This document shows, piece by piece, positions 8,097 through 17,386 of a DNA stretch of 64,000 nt. This DNA comes from Fredericiella sp963839515 (GTDB lineage Bacteria; Chloroflexota; Anaerolineae; Caldilineales; Caldilineaceae). Positions within the stretch are counted from its first letter, which is position 1; the number at the start of each line of letters is the position of its first letter. Made by a program: the position numbers and the translations under genes. The notes under the pieces were generated by a model, which was given only the letters and a program-made list of their open reading frames with translations, made no database searches and was not told where the DNA came from. The stretch covers positions 62,001 to 126,000 of the forward strand of contig CAWIVN010000025.1 in assembly GCA_963839515.1 (NCBI GenBank), in the 5' to 3' direction.

Positions 8097-9301
8097 GCCC
8101 CATCCTCCCCTGGCTGGCGCCGCTCCTCGTCAGCGCCGCGCTGCTTGTCATCTTTGCCATCGCTGCCGGCAACGCCCGCAGCTTTCCACGCCTGCGTGTG
8201 CAGTCGCAAGCTTGTCCTATTGATGACTGCGCGCAGCTTCCAGCCGTGGCCGTGCTGATTCCGGCGCGCAACGAGGCAGCCGTGATTGGATCTACTGTCA
8301 GTTCGATCCTGGCACAGAACTATCCTTTCCTCCAGCTCATCGTGCTCGACGACCACTCCGACGACCATACCAGCCCGGCGGCAGCGGCAGCCGCTGCCGC
8401 GGCAGGCGCCGCCGATTTCCGCTTGCTCTGCGGCCAGCCGCTGCCGCCGGGCTGGATGGGCAAGAACTGGGCCTGCCACCAGCTCGCCCAAGCCGCTGCA
8501 GATTGTGGGGCGATCACAGGCTCTGCCGTCGCGCGGGAAGTCGATATTCTGCTCTTTGCCGACGCCGACGTCTTCTGGCAGCCCGGCGCCGTGACGGCCC
8601 TGGTCGCCGAGATGCAGCGCAGCCAGGCCGACCTCTTGACAGTCTGGCCCACCCAGGTCACGGTGACCTGGGGCGAACGCCTGACCGTCCCGCTGATGGC
8701 CCTGGCCGTGCTGGGCTACCTGCCGCTGCGCCTGGCCCACGACTTCTATCACCCCCTGGCTGCTGCTGCCAACGGCCAGTGTATGGCCTTCCGTCGTGCG
8801 GCCTACGCTGCCATCGGCGGCCACGCCGGCGTGCGCGGCGCTGTAGTGGAAGACGTCCGCCTCGCCCAGCGTATCAAGTCCGGCGGCATGAAACTGCGCA
8901 TGGCCGACGGCAATCAACTCATTTGCTGCCGCATGTACGAAGGCTGGCACGCCACTATCGATGGCTACGCAAAGAACATCCTGGCCGGCCATGGCAACCA
9001 TGTCTCGCTCCTGCTGCTCTCTACCCTCTTCCATTGGGCCGTCTTCGTTTGGCCCTGGTTCTGGCTGGCAGCCGGCTCAAACTGGATCCTTCCCGGCTGG
9101 CCCCAGTGGCCGGCGCTGCTCGTCGCCCTGGGTGTCGGAGCGCGCGCCCTCACAGCCGCCGCCACCCATCAACGTATCGGCGACGCCCTGCTGATGCCGC
9201 TCTCCGTAATCCTTATGACGTGGGTCGCCTTACGCGCCGTCTGGTGGCGCTGGCGCTTTGGCGGCGTCGTGTGGAAAGGGAGAATCCTGCGCGACGCATG
9301 A
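8093..9301 (+). CDS. Family 2 glycosyltransferase, likely carotenoid glycosyltransferase (CruG-like)
   Basis: 402 residues. One N-terminal membrane segment, then a GT-A domain with PARNEAAVIGSTVSSILAQNYP, LDDHSDD, the metal-binding DAD (in LLFADADVFW) and the ED of the acceptor region (AVVEDVRLAQRI), then C-terminal membrane helices. Cyanobacterial CruG and staphylococcal CrtQ have this layout and act on carotenoids. With cruF upstream, the probable reaction is glycosylation of the hydroxyl made by CruF. The start at ATG 8093 overlaps the plsY stop by 4 bp (ATGA); an in-frame ATG at 8063 would overlap by 34 bp and is less likely. Confidence 0.82.
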   Translation: MSPILPWLAPLLVSAALLVIFAIAAGNARSFPRLRVQSQACPIDDCAQLPAVAVLIPARNEAAVIGSTVSSILAQNYPFLQLIVLDDHSDDHTSPAAAAAAAAAGAADFRLLCGQPLPPGWMGKNWACHQLAQAAADCGAITGSAVAREVDILLFADADVFWQPGAVTALVAEMQRSQADLLTVWPTQVTVTWGERLTVPLMALAVLGYLPLRLAHDFYHPLAAAANGQCMAFRRAAYAAIGGHAGVRGAVVEDVRLAQRIKSGGMKLRMADGNQLICCRMYEGWHATIDGYAKNILAGHGNHVSLLLLSTLFHWAVFVWPWFWLAAGSNWILPGWPQWPALLVALGVGARALTAAATHQRIGDALLMPLSVILMTWVALRAVWWRWRFGGVVWKGRILRDA

Positions 9302-10863
9302 ACACGCCCCCGCAGCCCAACCAGCAGCCGCACACGCCGTCTGCCTTCGCCCATAATGTTGCCGCCGCTGAGGCTCCCGATATCGCCATTATCGGCGCGG
9401 GCATCGGCGGCCTTAGCGCCGCCATTCGCCTGGCCGCCGCTGGCCGCCGCGTGGCCGTCTACGAACAAAACGCCACCGTCGGCGGCAAGATGGGCCAGGT
9501 CATGCAAGACGGCTTCCGCTGGGACACTGGCCCCTCGGTGATCACCATGCGGCACGTGTTCACCGATCTCTTCGCCGCCGCCGGCCGCCACCTGGACGAC
9601 TACTTGACGCTGCTGCCGGTCGACCCCCTCACGCGCTATTTCTACCGCGACGGCACGGTGCTGGACGCCACGGGCGACCTGGCACATATGGCTGCCCAGA
9701 TCGAGCAGCTGGATATCCGCGATGTGGAAGGCTACCTCGCCTTTCTATCGTATGCGGCGGGCCTCCACCGCATCACCGGCCCGGTCTTTATCTACAACCG
9801 CCCGCCGGCGCTGCGCACCTTCCTGGGCGTACCCCCCGCCGACATGCTCAAGGTCGACCCCTGGCTGACCATGGACCAGGCCATTCGCCGCCGTGTCCAC
9901 TCGCCGCACCTGCGCCAGCTGCTCGGCCGCTTCGCCACCTACGTCGGCGCCAGCCCCTACCTGGCCCCCGCCACCCTCAGCGTCATCGCCCATGTCGAAC
10001 TGACGGGCGGCGTCTGGTACCCACGCGGCGGGGTCTACGCCATCGCCGACGCCATGCACCGCCTGGCCGTAGAGTTGGGCGTCAAGATCTACGTCAATTC
10101 CCCCGTCCGGCAGATCGAAACCAGCCCCGGCAAGGTCACCGGCAAGGTCACCGGCCTGCGCCTGCGGGACGGCCGCCATGTGCCGGTCGACACAGCGCTG
10201 GCCAACGTCGACGTGACCACCGTCTACACCCACTTGCTCAATCCCGCCCTAGCACCGCGGCGGCTGCAGCAGTTGCAGCATACGGACACCTCCTGCTCCG
10301 GTTTTGTCCTGCTGCTCGGCGTCGAGGGCGAGCACGCGCAGTTAGCGCACCACAACATCTTCTTCAACGCCGCCTACCGCGCCGAATTCGACGATATCTT
10401 CGCCCGCGGCCGTGCGCCGGAGGATCCCACTGTCTACGTGGCGATCACCTCCAAGCGCGACCCCACCCACGCGCCGCCGGGCTGCGAGAACTGGTTCGTC
10501 CTCGTCAACGCCCCCGCCCTTGGCCCCCACTTTGACTGGGCAGCACAGGCGCAGTCCTATCGCGACCTGGTCTTTGACACGCTAATGCGCTTTGGCCTCG
10601 ACATCCGCCCCAAGGTGCGCAGCGAAGTCATGCTTACGCCGCAGGACATTCAGCGTCTCACCGGCGCCTGGCGCGGCGCCCTCTACGGCATCTCGTCCAA
10701 CCAGGCGCTCAACGCCTTCCGCCGCCCGCACAATCGCTGCCCCGACGTCCAGGGCCTCTATTTCGCCGGCGGCACCACCCACCCCGGCGGCGGCGTCCCC
10801 ATGGTCACCCTTTCGGGCAAAGTAGCAGCAGAATTGATCTTGGCCGATACCAGGCCAAAGTAG
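9298..10863 (+). CDS. Phytoene desaturase-type carotenoid oxidoreductase (CrtI family)
   Basis: 521 residues. N-terminal FAD-binding motif IAIIGAGIGGLSAAI (about 29-43), GGKMGQV and WDTGPSVITM after it, a central VWYPRGGVYAIADAM, and the C-terminal FAD loop GLYFAGGTTHPGGGVPMVTLSG. All are hallmarks of CrtI/CrtN/CrtO-type desaturases that introduce double bases of unsaturation into phytoene or act as ketolase/saturase relatives. ATG 9298 overlaps the stop of the glycosyltransferase by 4 bp (ATGA). The reading frame is open far upstream, but that part is only the glycosyltransferase read in another frame. No phytoene synthase is in the window. Confidence 0.88.
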   Translation: MNTPPQPNQQPHTPSAFAHNVAAAEAPDIAIIGAGIGGLSAAIRLAAAGRRVAVYEQNATVGGKMGQVMQDGFRWDTGPSVITMRHVFTDLFAAAGRHLDDYLTLLPVDPLTRYFYRDGTVLDATGDLAHMAAQIEQLDIRDVEGYLAFLSYAAGLHRITGPVFIYNRPPALRTFLGVPPADMLKVDPWLTMDQAIRRRVHSPHLRQLLGRFATYVGASPYLAPATLSVIAHVELTGGVWYPRGGVYAIADAMHRLAVELGVKIYVNSPVRQIETSPGKVTGKVTGLRLRDGRHVPVDTALANVDVTTVYTHLLNPALAPRRLQQLQHTDTSCSGFVLLLGVEGEHAQLAHHNIFFNAAYRAEFDDIFARGRAPEDPTVYVAITSKRDPTHAPPGCENWFVLVNAPALGPHFDWAAQAQSYRDLVFDTLMRFGLDIRPKVRSEVMLTPQDIQRLTGAWRGALYGISSNQALNAFRRPHNRCPDVQGLYFAGGTTHPGGGVPMVTLSGKVAAELILADTRPK

Positions 10864-10869
10864 GATCCG

Positions 10870-10933
10870 TCGTGCCTGGCGCTGCCCCACTCATTCTGCT
10901 GCACCGCAAGCCCATGGGCAGCGCCAGGCACGA
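10870..10933. terminator. Long hairpin after the carotenoid cluster
   Basis: 18-bp perfect arms at 10870-10887 and 10916-10933 with a 28-base loop, seven bases after the desaturase stop. There is no U tract, so it may be a Rho-dependent end or a stability element, or another dispersed palindrome: its CGTGCCTGGC core is partly echoed near 24810 and 15370. Confidence 0.55.
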
Positions 10934-11011
10934 GTTAACACGAGCGTAACCCAGCTACACAGATCGAGCGTGCCGCACACCCAAAACCGACCAGCTGTCT
11001 GAAAAAGAAAG

Positions 11012-11830
11012 ATGCAAACCATGGCAACCGAAACCACACCATCCACCAACCCCGAGTCCACGCCTGCCGCGCCGCGCAAAAAGCGCCGCCTCTGGCGCAT
11101 CTTAGCCATTACCGGTGGGATCATCGTCCTGCTCTTGCTGGTGGCCGGGTTCGCCGCCATCGTCTACACCGCTTCCGCCGCCAAGCCCATGCCCGAGGCC
11201 ATTGCCGCGTTGGAAAGTGACGCAGCCGTGACCGTCACCCGCGCCAACTGGCTCGAATTTACGCCCACCGAGGGCACGCCCACGACAGGCTTCATCTTCT
11301 ATCCGGGTGGTCATGTCGACCCTCGCGCCTACGCCCCGCCTGCCCGTGCCCTGGCCGAGCAGGGCTACCTGGTGGCGATCACTCCCATGCCGCTCACGTT
11401 GGCCATCCTTGACCCCGACCGGGCCAACGCCGTCATCAACAACCACCCGGAGATCGAGCACTGGTACATCGGCGGCCACTCCCTGGGCGGCGCCACCGCC
11501 GCCATCTACGCCGACCGCCACCCCGACGCCGTCGACGGCGTCATCTTCTGGGCCGCCTACCCGCCCGACAACAACTCCCTGGCCGGCCAACCCGACCTCC
11601 AAGTCACCTCCATCTCCGGCACCCTCGACGGCCTCGCCACCCCTGCCGACATCGAAGCCAGCAAGGCCCTCGTCCCCTCCACCGCCACCTTCGTCCCCAT
11701 CGCAGGCGGCAACCACGCCCAGTTTGGCTGGTACGGCCCGCAGCAGGGGGATAACGAGGCGACTATCACCCGCGAGGAGCAGCAAGAGCAAGTCATCGCC
11801 GCAACCGCCGTAGCCTTGGGAGGGGAGTAA
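11012..11830 (+). CDS. Membrane-anchored alpha/beta hydrolase (Abhydrolase_5/dienelactone-hydrolase-like)
   Basis: 272 residues: a Pro/Thr-rich cytoplasmic head, basic KKRRLWR, one membrane segment (about 30-55), then an extracytoplasmic hydrolase domain with FIFYPGGHVDPRAY, the nucleophile elbow GGHSLGGATA and a C-terminal GGNHAQFG that would give the catalytic His. The family (PF12695-like) is common in Gram-positive-type and Chloroflexi genomes; substrates are unknown. ATG 11012 and ATG 11021 (MATETT) are both possible starts. The gene stands alone between two hairpins. Confidence 0.78.
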   Translation: MQTMATETTPSTNPESTPAAPRKKRRLWRILAITGGIIVLLLLVAGFAAIVYTASAAKPMPEAIAALESDAAVTVTRANWLEFTPTEGTPTTGFIFYPGGHVDPRAYAPPARALAEQGYLVAITPMPLTLAILDPDRANAVINNHPEIEHWYIGGHSLGGATAAIYADRHPDAVDGVIFWAAYPPDNNSLAGQPDLQVTSISGTLDGLATPADIEASKALVPSTATFVPIAGGNHAQFGWYGPQQGDNEATITREEQQEQVIAATAVALGGE

Positions 11831-11931
11831 GATCCCTCGTGCCCCTACTCGCATGTCCGAAAGCTGTGAGCCGTACCAACTGTCGGCGCCGGGCTGAGCG
11901 CAGCACATACCATAGAGAGACGCAAGAAATC

Positions 11932-11972
11932 GAAAGGGAGGATTGCGACGTGTTGGTCGCATCCTCCCTTTC
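11932..11972 (-). terminator. Intrinsic terminator of the mini-gene
   Basis: Arms 11932-11949 and 11956-11972 pair over 17 bp with one bulged base around a 6-base loop. Read on the minus strand the stem ends in CTCCCTTTC and is followed by GATTTCTTG, moderately U-rich. It lies 28 bases after the stop of the 23-residue frame. Confidence 0.6.
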
Positions 11973-12000
11973 AAGCCCGATGAGATCTTTGCGGATTGAT

Positions 12001-12072
12001 TTAAGCTGGAGTTACACCGGCGACCATCGCTGCCGTGAAACGGATCACCCTACGTATCTCCTCAATTGCCAT
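12001..12072 (-). CDS. Candidate 23-residue peptide
   Basis: Frame of 24 codons starting at ATG 12072 and ending with TAA at 12001. The peptide is MAIEEIRRVIRF followed by TAAMVAGVTPA: an amphipathic, basic N-terminal half and a small hydrophobic C-terminal half. A full AGGAGG Shine-Dalgarno site lies 7 bases upstream, an extended -10 promoter about 80 bases upstream and a terminator 28 bases downstream, so the unit looks like a complete free-standing gene. I do not recognise the peptide. Alternatives: a leader peptide inside a small RNA, or chance. It is oriented like the OmpR-type regulator gene upstream, whose stop is 162 bp away. Confidence 0.45.
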   Translation of the reverse strand: MAIEEIRRVIRFTAAMVAGVTPA

Positions 12073-12150
12073 TGGTATGCCTCCTAAGTTCGCAAAGTGG
12101 TTGTCAAAATGTGATGTAAGGTTCAGTGATGAGCCGAATGCCTAACAACA

Positions 12151-12159
12151 ATTATAGCA
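12151..12159 (-). promoter_or_regulatory. Extended -10 promoter (TGCTATAAT)
   Basis: On the minus strand TGC followed by a perfect TATAAT; no good -35 at 17 bp, which is normal for extended -10 promoters. Predicted start near 12144. The same TGCTATAAT string is found before the chelatase gene (20619) and the receiver gene (30172). Confidence 0.6.
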
Positions 12160-12234
12160 GAATGAGGAGCATCCCGGCGCGAGTGTTACGTAAGGAAGTT
12201 GTGTGAGTTCCGTAAGTAGTGATCGAGTGGTTGA

Positions 12235-13041
12235 CTACTTGTTGGAGGCAGGGTCGCTTACGAGGATGTAACCATGGTGGGAAATCGTGCGTAGCCACAG
12301 CGGCTTTTCGGGTTCAGCTTCGATCTTGCGGCGTAAGTTCTTGACGTGCCATCGAACCACTGCCGGGTCGCCGACGCCAGTTGGATACAGCCAGACCTCT
12401 TGCAGCAGGCGTTCGCTGGACAAGATTTGGTCCGGATGCAGCATCATATACTTCAACAGCTCAAATTCGGCCGGGGTGAGGCGCGCCTCGCCCTGGTCAG
12501 ACTGTACCAGCGCGTTGTCCAAGTACAAACGCAAACCACGCACTTCCAGGATGCGCTCGTTGCCGTGGTGGGGCGAGCCTTCCGCTGGTTTGTCTTTGTT
12601 ATTTGCCTGGGGCGTTTGGTCCGCCTGGGTCTCGAGTTGCAGGGCACGCTCACGATCCGCGGCGTTCTGCCGCGCCGAGCGCCGCAAAACCGCCTGCAAT
12701 CGCGCACTCAACTCCAACATGTCGAAGGGCTTCACCAGGTAGTCGTCGGCGCCGACTTCGTAGGCCGCCAGCTTGTCGGCCAGATCGGAACGCACTGACA
12801 TAAAGATCACGGGTATGGCATGGAAGCGTGGGTTGCTGCGCAGTTCTTGGCAGAACCGGAACCCGTTCATCCCCGGCATTTCGATATCCAGCAACACAAG
12901 ATCGGGCGCGTTCTTGTCTGTTTGCTGCAGTGCCTCGACGCCGTCAGAAGCACCGGAAACCGTGTACCCGCGGAACCGTAGGCTCTCGCTGATCGCTAAT
13001 ACAAACGCGGTATTGTCGTCGACGATCAGGATGTGTGCCAT
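12235..13041 (-). CDS. OmpR/PhoB-type response regulator
   Basis: 268 residues from ATG 13041 (MAHILIVDDN). Receiver domain 2-120 with acidic pair DD 8-9, phospho-acceptor Asp52 (LLDIEMPGMNG) and Lys in DDYLVKPF; a charged Gln/Asn/Lys-rich linker; winged-helix DNA-binding domain about 165-265 (LTPAEFELLKYMMLHP, then RRKIEAEPEKPLWLRTISHHGYIL). An upstream GTG at 13053 would add four residues. No histidine kinase is adjacent, so the partner is elsewhere. It is divergent from folB. Confidence 0.9.
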   Translation of the reverse strand: MAHILIVDDNTAFVLAISESLRFRGYTVSGASDGVEALQQTDKNAPDLVLLDIEMPGMNGFRFCQELRSNPRFHAIPVIFMSVRSDLADKLAAYEVGADDYLVKPFDMLELSARLQAVLRRSARQNAADRERALQLETQADQTPQANNKDKPAEGSPHHGNERILEVRGLRLYLDNALVQSDQGEARLTPAEFELLKYMMLHPDQILSSERLLQEVWLYPTGVGDPAVVRWHVKNLRRKIEAEPEKPLWLRTISHHGYILVSDPASNK

Positions 13042-13358
13042 GAATCTCCACACTTGGTTGCGTCAAGCATGACATCTGCGGTGCCTGCGCGCGGCTCTCT
13101 ACGCGGTCCACCCAGTAGCTTGACTTTCACCACGATCTTAACATATCCGGCGACCGCAGGCAAAGATAGACAGGAAATCCTCGATTTCCTAACGATCGGA
13201 AGCGCAGATACGGACTTTGCACAGGTTTTGTCCGACACTATTGTCGAATGTTTCACAATCAAACCGCGCCCGCCCTCTCGCGTAGCCCGCATGCCCACGT
13301 GCGGTTTGTCGGGCAGTGATGGATCACAAGGTTTGTTACAAGGAATCTGTTCACGCTT
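13042..13358. other. 317-bp divergent gap with a fragment of the GCGTAGCCCGC repeat
   Basis: No gene seen. 13280-13315 begins with GCGTAGCCCGCATGC, identical to the first 15 bases of the element at 20420, then diverges after about 15 bases, so it looks like a decayed or partial copy. No convincing promoter could be placed for folB or the regulator. Confidence 0.5.
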
Positions 13359-13736
13359 ATGGAAACGCCAGATCGTATCTTTATCCGTAATCTCCTGGTG
13401 CGCGGCATTATCGGCATCAACCCCGGAGAACGATCCAACCGGCAAGACATCGTCGTCAATGCCACGTTCTGGACCGATACCCGCACTGCAGGCGCCAGCG
13501 ACCGCATTGAGGACACCGTCAACTACCGATCTGCCGCCAAAGCCATGATTGCCCACATCGAGAACAACGCTCCCAACCTGGTAGAGCGTCTCGCCGCCGA
13601 CCTCGTCCGCATCTGCTTTGCCTCCGACCCGCGCATCCAAGTCGTCGAACTGACCGTGGAGAAGCCGGGCGCCGTCCGCTTCTCACAGTCCGTTGGCCTC
13701 ACGATCTTGCGCCGCCGCGCGGAGGTGGACCTGTGA
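13359..13736 (+). CDS. folB: Dihydroneopterin aldolase FolB
   Basis: 125 residues. Converts 7,8-dihydroneopterin to 6-hydroxymethyl-dihydropterin and glycolaldehyde in folate synthesis. Signatures: DRIFIRNLLVRGIIGINPGER (5-25), the DTVNYR region (about 52-57) near the active site, NLVERLAADLV with catalytic-region Glu, and VEKPGAVRFSQSVG (100-113). Slightly longer at the C terminus than E. coli FolB. Its stop overlaps the next start by 4 bp (GTGA), coupling it to folK. Confidence 0.93.
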   Translation: METPDRIFIRNLLVRGIIGINPGERSNRQDIVVNATFWTDTRTAGASDRIEDTVNYRSAAKAMIAHIENNAPNLVERLAADLVRICFASDPRIQVVELTVEKPGAVRFSQSVGLTILRRRAEVDL

Positions 13737-14233
13737 CCAAGGTCTTGATTAGCATGGGCAGCAACATCGACAAGGAAATAAACTTGCCGGCCGCCATTGC
13801 CCTGCTGCAAACCAATCCCAAGATCATGGTCCTGGCCGTCAGCCCCGTTCTGGTCACATCAGCGCTAGGTGCCGACGGGCAGCCGGCCAACCAGCCCAGC
13901 TTTCACAACGCTGGTGTGCTGGCTGACACGACGCTTACGCCGCAGCAGTTGCGCCAGTTGCTGCGCCAGATCGAGGCCGAGCTTGGCCGCGTGCGCAGCC
14001 CGGACAAGTTTGCTCCGCGCCCGATCGATCTTGACCTGGCTTTCTATGGCGATACCGTCCTGACCCCTTCATCCGGCGACGGTCAACAGCTGCCCGATCC
14101 CGATGTGTTGCGCTTTGCACATGTCGCCATGCCGCTGGCAGCAGTCGCCCCCGACTGGGTGCACCCGCTCACCGGCACAACCCTGGCGAGCATAGCCGCC
14201 ACGTTCGCAGACGCGCACCAACGCGCCCCTTAA
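13733..14233 (+). CDS. folK: HPPK: 2-amino-4-hydroxy-6-hydroxymethyldihydropteridine pyrophosphokinase
   Basis: 166 residues, starting at GTG 13733. Transfers pyrophosphate from ATP to the FolB product. Signatures: SMGSNIDKEINLPAAIALL (7-25), QPSFHNAGVLADTTLTP with the conserved Phe/Asn, and the substrate/Mg motif RPIDLDLAFYGD (about 101-112), then DP..R.F...PL. Follows folB with GTGA overlap and precedes folE2 by 71 bp. Confidence 0.93.
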   Translation: MTKVLISMGSNIDKEINLPAAIALLQTNPKIMVLAVSPVLVTSALGADGQPANQPSFHNAGVLADTTLTPQQLRQLLRQIEAELGRVRSPDKFAPRPIDLDLAFYGDTVLTPSSGDGQQLPDPDVLRFAHVAMPLAAVAPDWVHPLTGTTLASIAATFADAHQRAP

Positions 14234-14304
14234 AGCATTACGGGCTATTCGGCTGCCGCGAGCTGGCTGCCCAACCGTACCTATCAGTAGAACTGGAACC
14301 CACG

Positions 14305-15354
<1,050 letters not shown>

Positions 15355-15418
15355 CTCACTCCCACCATGCCTGGCACTTGCCACTCACCCCCGCGCACCC
15401 TCATATTGGCGCGCGCCC

Positions 15419-15494
15419 GCGTAGCCCGCGCGCTTTTGTGCGGGCCGCCCGCCACGCCCTCGTGCGGGTCATCGGGCACACCCATGTGCCCGTG
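15419..15494. repeat. 76-bp palindromic element, copy A
   Basis: Begins GCGTAGCCCGC and ends TGCCCGTG. It aligns without gaps, apart from small shifts, over 76 bp with the copy at 20420-20495 (roughly 85-90 percent identical by eye). It can fold into successive hairpins: GCCCGC/GCGGGC around a TTTT-containing loop, GCCCGC/GCGGGT around the CACGCCCTCGTG core, and CGGGCAC/GTGCCCG. It lies in the 220-bp gap after folE2. Confidence 0.7.
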
Positions 15495-15574
15495 CTGATT
15501 CACCTTGGGCTAAATGCTCGCTAGGAACACCATGCAACACTATAGATTAATGGCTTCTTCACAAGGAGATTTCT

Positions 15575-16198
15575 ATGCGAATTTATTGGCGCACACCGGG
15601 AGCCTTCGTTCTTGCCGTTGTGCTAGTCCTGCTGTCGGCGTCCTTGGCCTCGGCTCACCAACCATTCTTCGAGGATAAGGATTTCACGGCCAAGACGCCG
15701 GGCGTAGTCAAAGATCCCACGGTTTCGACCGCCCTGTATGCGACCCTGGACTCTAGCCGCGACATAGATTATGTCACGTTCGACGGCAAGCGCGGCCAAT
15801 CCATCTTGGTCGGTTTGACCATCCCCACCATTGGAGGCCAGGAGAACTTCACGCCAACCGTCGCCATCATTGGCCCCGGTCTGCCTGCTGCCACTACGAC
15901 CCATCTGCCGCGCCGAGTCGCTGCCCCTGCCAGGTCCGGCGCCGTCGTCTGGCCAGCTGCCCCAGGCAAGGCCAGCGTATTCTTCGAGCCGTTCAGCCGC
16001 ACGAGTTACTGGGAGCGGCAGGAGAACCGCATCGAACTGCCCGCCGACGGGCGCTACACGCTGGCGGTGTGGAGTGACACCGGGGCTGTCGGGCGCTACA
16101 CCTTGGTCGTAGGCGATCGCGAGGTGCTGGGCGGTGACCCCGCCTTCCCCATCAAACTGCCGGCGTATTGGACGCCGGTGCAGCAAAATTCCCGGTGA
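15575..16198 (+). CDS. Exported protein of unknown function
   Basis: 207 residues. N-terminal Sec signal peptide (basic start, hydrophobic core about 11-25, cleavage near ASA-HQ at 27-28). The mature part has an extended, beta-rich look with ALYATLDSSRDIDYVTFDGKRGQSILVGLTIP and a later GRYTLAVWSDTGAVGRYTLVVGD, reminiscent of pre-peptidase C-terminal/CUB-like beta-sandwich domains. I cannot name a family. AAGGAGA lies 7 bases before the ATG. It is 57 bp from the renalase-like gene and may share its transcript. Confidence 0.75.
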   Translation: MRIYWRTPGAFVLAVVLVLLSASLASAHQPFFEDKDFTAKTPGVVKDPTVSTALYATLDSSRDIDYVTFDGKRGQSILVGLTIPTIGGQENFTPTVAIIGPGLPAATTTHLPRRVAAPARSGAVVWPAAPGKASVFFEPFSRTSYWERQENRIELPADGRYTLAVWSDTGAVGRYTLVVGDREVLGGDPAFPIKLPAYWTPVQQNSR

Positions 16199-16254
16199 CA
16201 TGAAGGTTACGGCAAGCGCTGAGACGCTCGGCGCAGAAAAGGCTTGACAACAAC

Positions 16255-17298
16255 ATGACGAACGAAATCACCAAGACCCCCGATGTACTGGTGGTCGGCG
16301 CCGGGATCTGCGGATTAATGGCAGCCGGCCGCCTCTTGGAGCGCGGCGCTGCCGTAACCCTGCTCGACAAGGGGCGCAGCGTCGGCGGGCGTCTGGCCAC
16401 GCGGCGTATCGGCCCCGGCCGCGCAGACCATGGCGCCCAATTTTTCACCGCACGCGCTGCTCGGTTCCAGCAGTTTGTCGACGCCTGGACCGAGCAGAGC
16501 CTCGTCTTTCGCTGGAGCACAGGCTGGAGCGATGGCAGCCTGGCGGACCAACCGCATGCCGATGGTCACCCGCGCTATGCCGTTCGCGATGGTATGAACT
16601 CCCTCCCCAAGTATCTTGCCGCCGTCCACAGTGCCGCCGGGGCTGAAATCTTGACCGGCGTCAAGGCGGTGTCGGTCGCCCACAGGCAGGGGAAATGGCG
16701 CGTGACTGCGGAAGACGGCCGCGTGTGGCACAGCCGCAGCCTTGTGCTGACCCCCCCAGCCCCGCAGTCACTCAACCTGCTCGAGGCAGGGAGTGTCGAA
16801 CTGCCGATAGATCAGCGCCAGGCGCTGGCAGCAATTACCTATGCACCTTGCCTATGCGCCATGTTACTGGTCGACGGCTCCGTGTGGCTGCCCGCACCCG
16901 GGGCCGTCCAGCGTCCCCATGACGACATTGCCTGGATCGCCGACAACCAGCGCAAGGGGATCTCGCCCCATGCCACGGTCTTGACCTTGCACGGCGCGCC
17001 CCACTGGAGTGCGACGCACTACGACGACGGCGACAACGAGCTTCTACCCCTGTTCCGCGCGGCCCTGCACCCGTGGCTGCAGGGGGAGGACTGGCTGCGC
17101 GCCGCCGAAATCAAGCGCTGGCGCTATGCCCTGCCGACCATCCTCCATCCCCACCCCTACTTGCGTGTCCAAGGCCACCCCCCACTCTTCTTCGGCGGCG
17201 ACGGCTTCGGCTCGCCCCGTATAGAAGGCGCCGTGCTCTCCGGCCTCGCCATCGGCGACGCCCTGGTCACAGAGTTGGGGCTAGGGGAAACCACCTAG
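16255..17298 (+). CDS. Renalase-like FAD-dependent amine oxidase family protein
   Basis: 347 residues. N-terminal dinucleotide fold VLVVGAGICGLMAAGRLLERG (11-31), then GRSVGGRLATRRIGPGRADHGAQFFTAR (38-65), typical of the RenA/COG3380 group, and C-terminal FFGGDGFGSPRIEGAVLSGLAIGDAL that closes the FAD site. Bacterial relatives oxidise aberrant dihydro-NAD(P) isomers; whether this one does is inferred from family only. Cytoplasmic. It is followed by a strong bidirectional terminator. Confidence 0.84.
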   Translation: MTNEITKTPDVLVVGAGICGLMAAGRLLERGAAVTLLDKGRSVGGRLATRRIGPGRADHGAQFFTARAARFQQFVDAWTEQSLVFRWSTGWSDGSLADQPHADGHPRYAVRDGMNSLPKYLAAVHSAAGAEILTGVKAVSVAHRQGKWRVTAEDGRVWHSRSLVLTPPAPQSLNLLEAGSVELPIDQRQALAAITYAPCLCAMLLVDGSVWLPAPGAVQRPHDDIAWIADNQRKGISPHATVLTLHGAPHWSATHYDDGDNELLPLFRAALHPWLQGEDWLRAAEIKRWRYALPTILHPHPYLRVQGHPPLFFGGDGFGSPRIEGAVLSGLAIGDALVTELGLGETT

Positions 17299-17308
17299 CC
17301 ACAAAGCA

Positions 17309-17344
17309 CCTGCCCCTCACCCGGTACACCGGGTGAGGGGCAGG
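17309..17344. terminator. Bidirectional hairpin between convergent genes
   Basis: 17-bp perfect arms 17309-17325 and 17328-17344 with a 2-base gap as loop, placed 10 bp after the renalase-like stop and about 40 bp before the end of the converging operon. No strong U tract on the plus side (AATAAACCC). Confidence 0.7.
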
Positions 17345-17386
17345 AATAAACCCATTATTGGGGGAAAAATGTCCGTTCCGCTGCCT

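Larger units (their letters stand above)
11831..12234. other. 404-bp gap holding a candidate mini-gene on the minus strand
   Basis: No conventional gene. On the minus strand, in order: extended -10 promoter (12151-12159), 72-base leader, Shine-Dalgarno site, 23-codon reading frame (12001-12072), hairpin terminator (11932-11972). Each is listed separately. The plus-strand frame at 11839-12087 crosses the hairpin and has no coding character. Confidence 0.6.

Noticed and set aside
8503..9297. 265-codon N-terminal extension of the CrtI-type desaturase
   Set aside because: It is the glycosyltransferase read in another frame; the ATGA overlap at 9298 and the conserved FAD motif just after it fix the start.
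11839..12087. 82-codon plus-strand frame after the membrane-anchored hydrolase
   Set aside because: It runs through the terminator hairpin and has random composition; the minus-strand mini-gene explains the region better.
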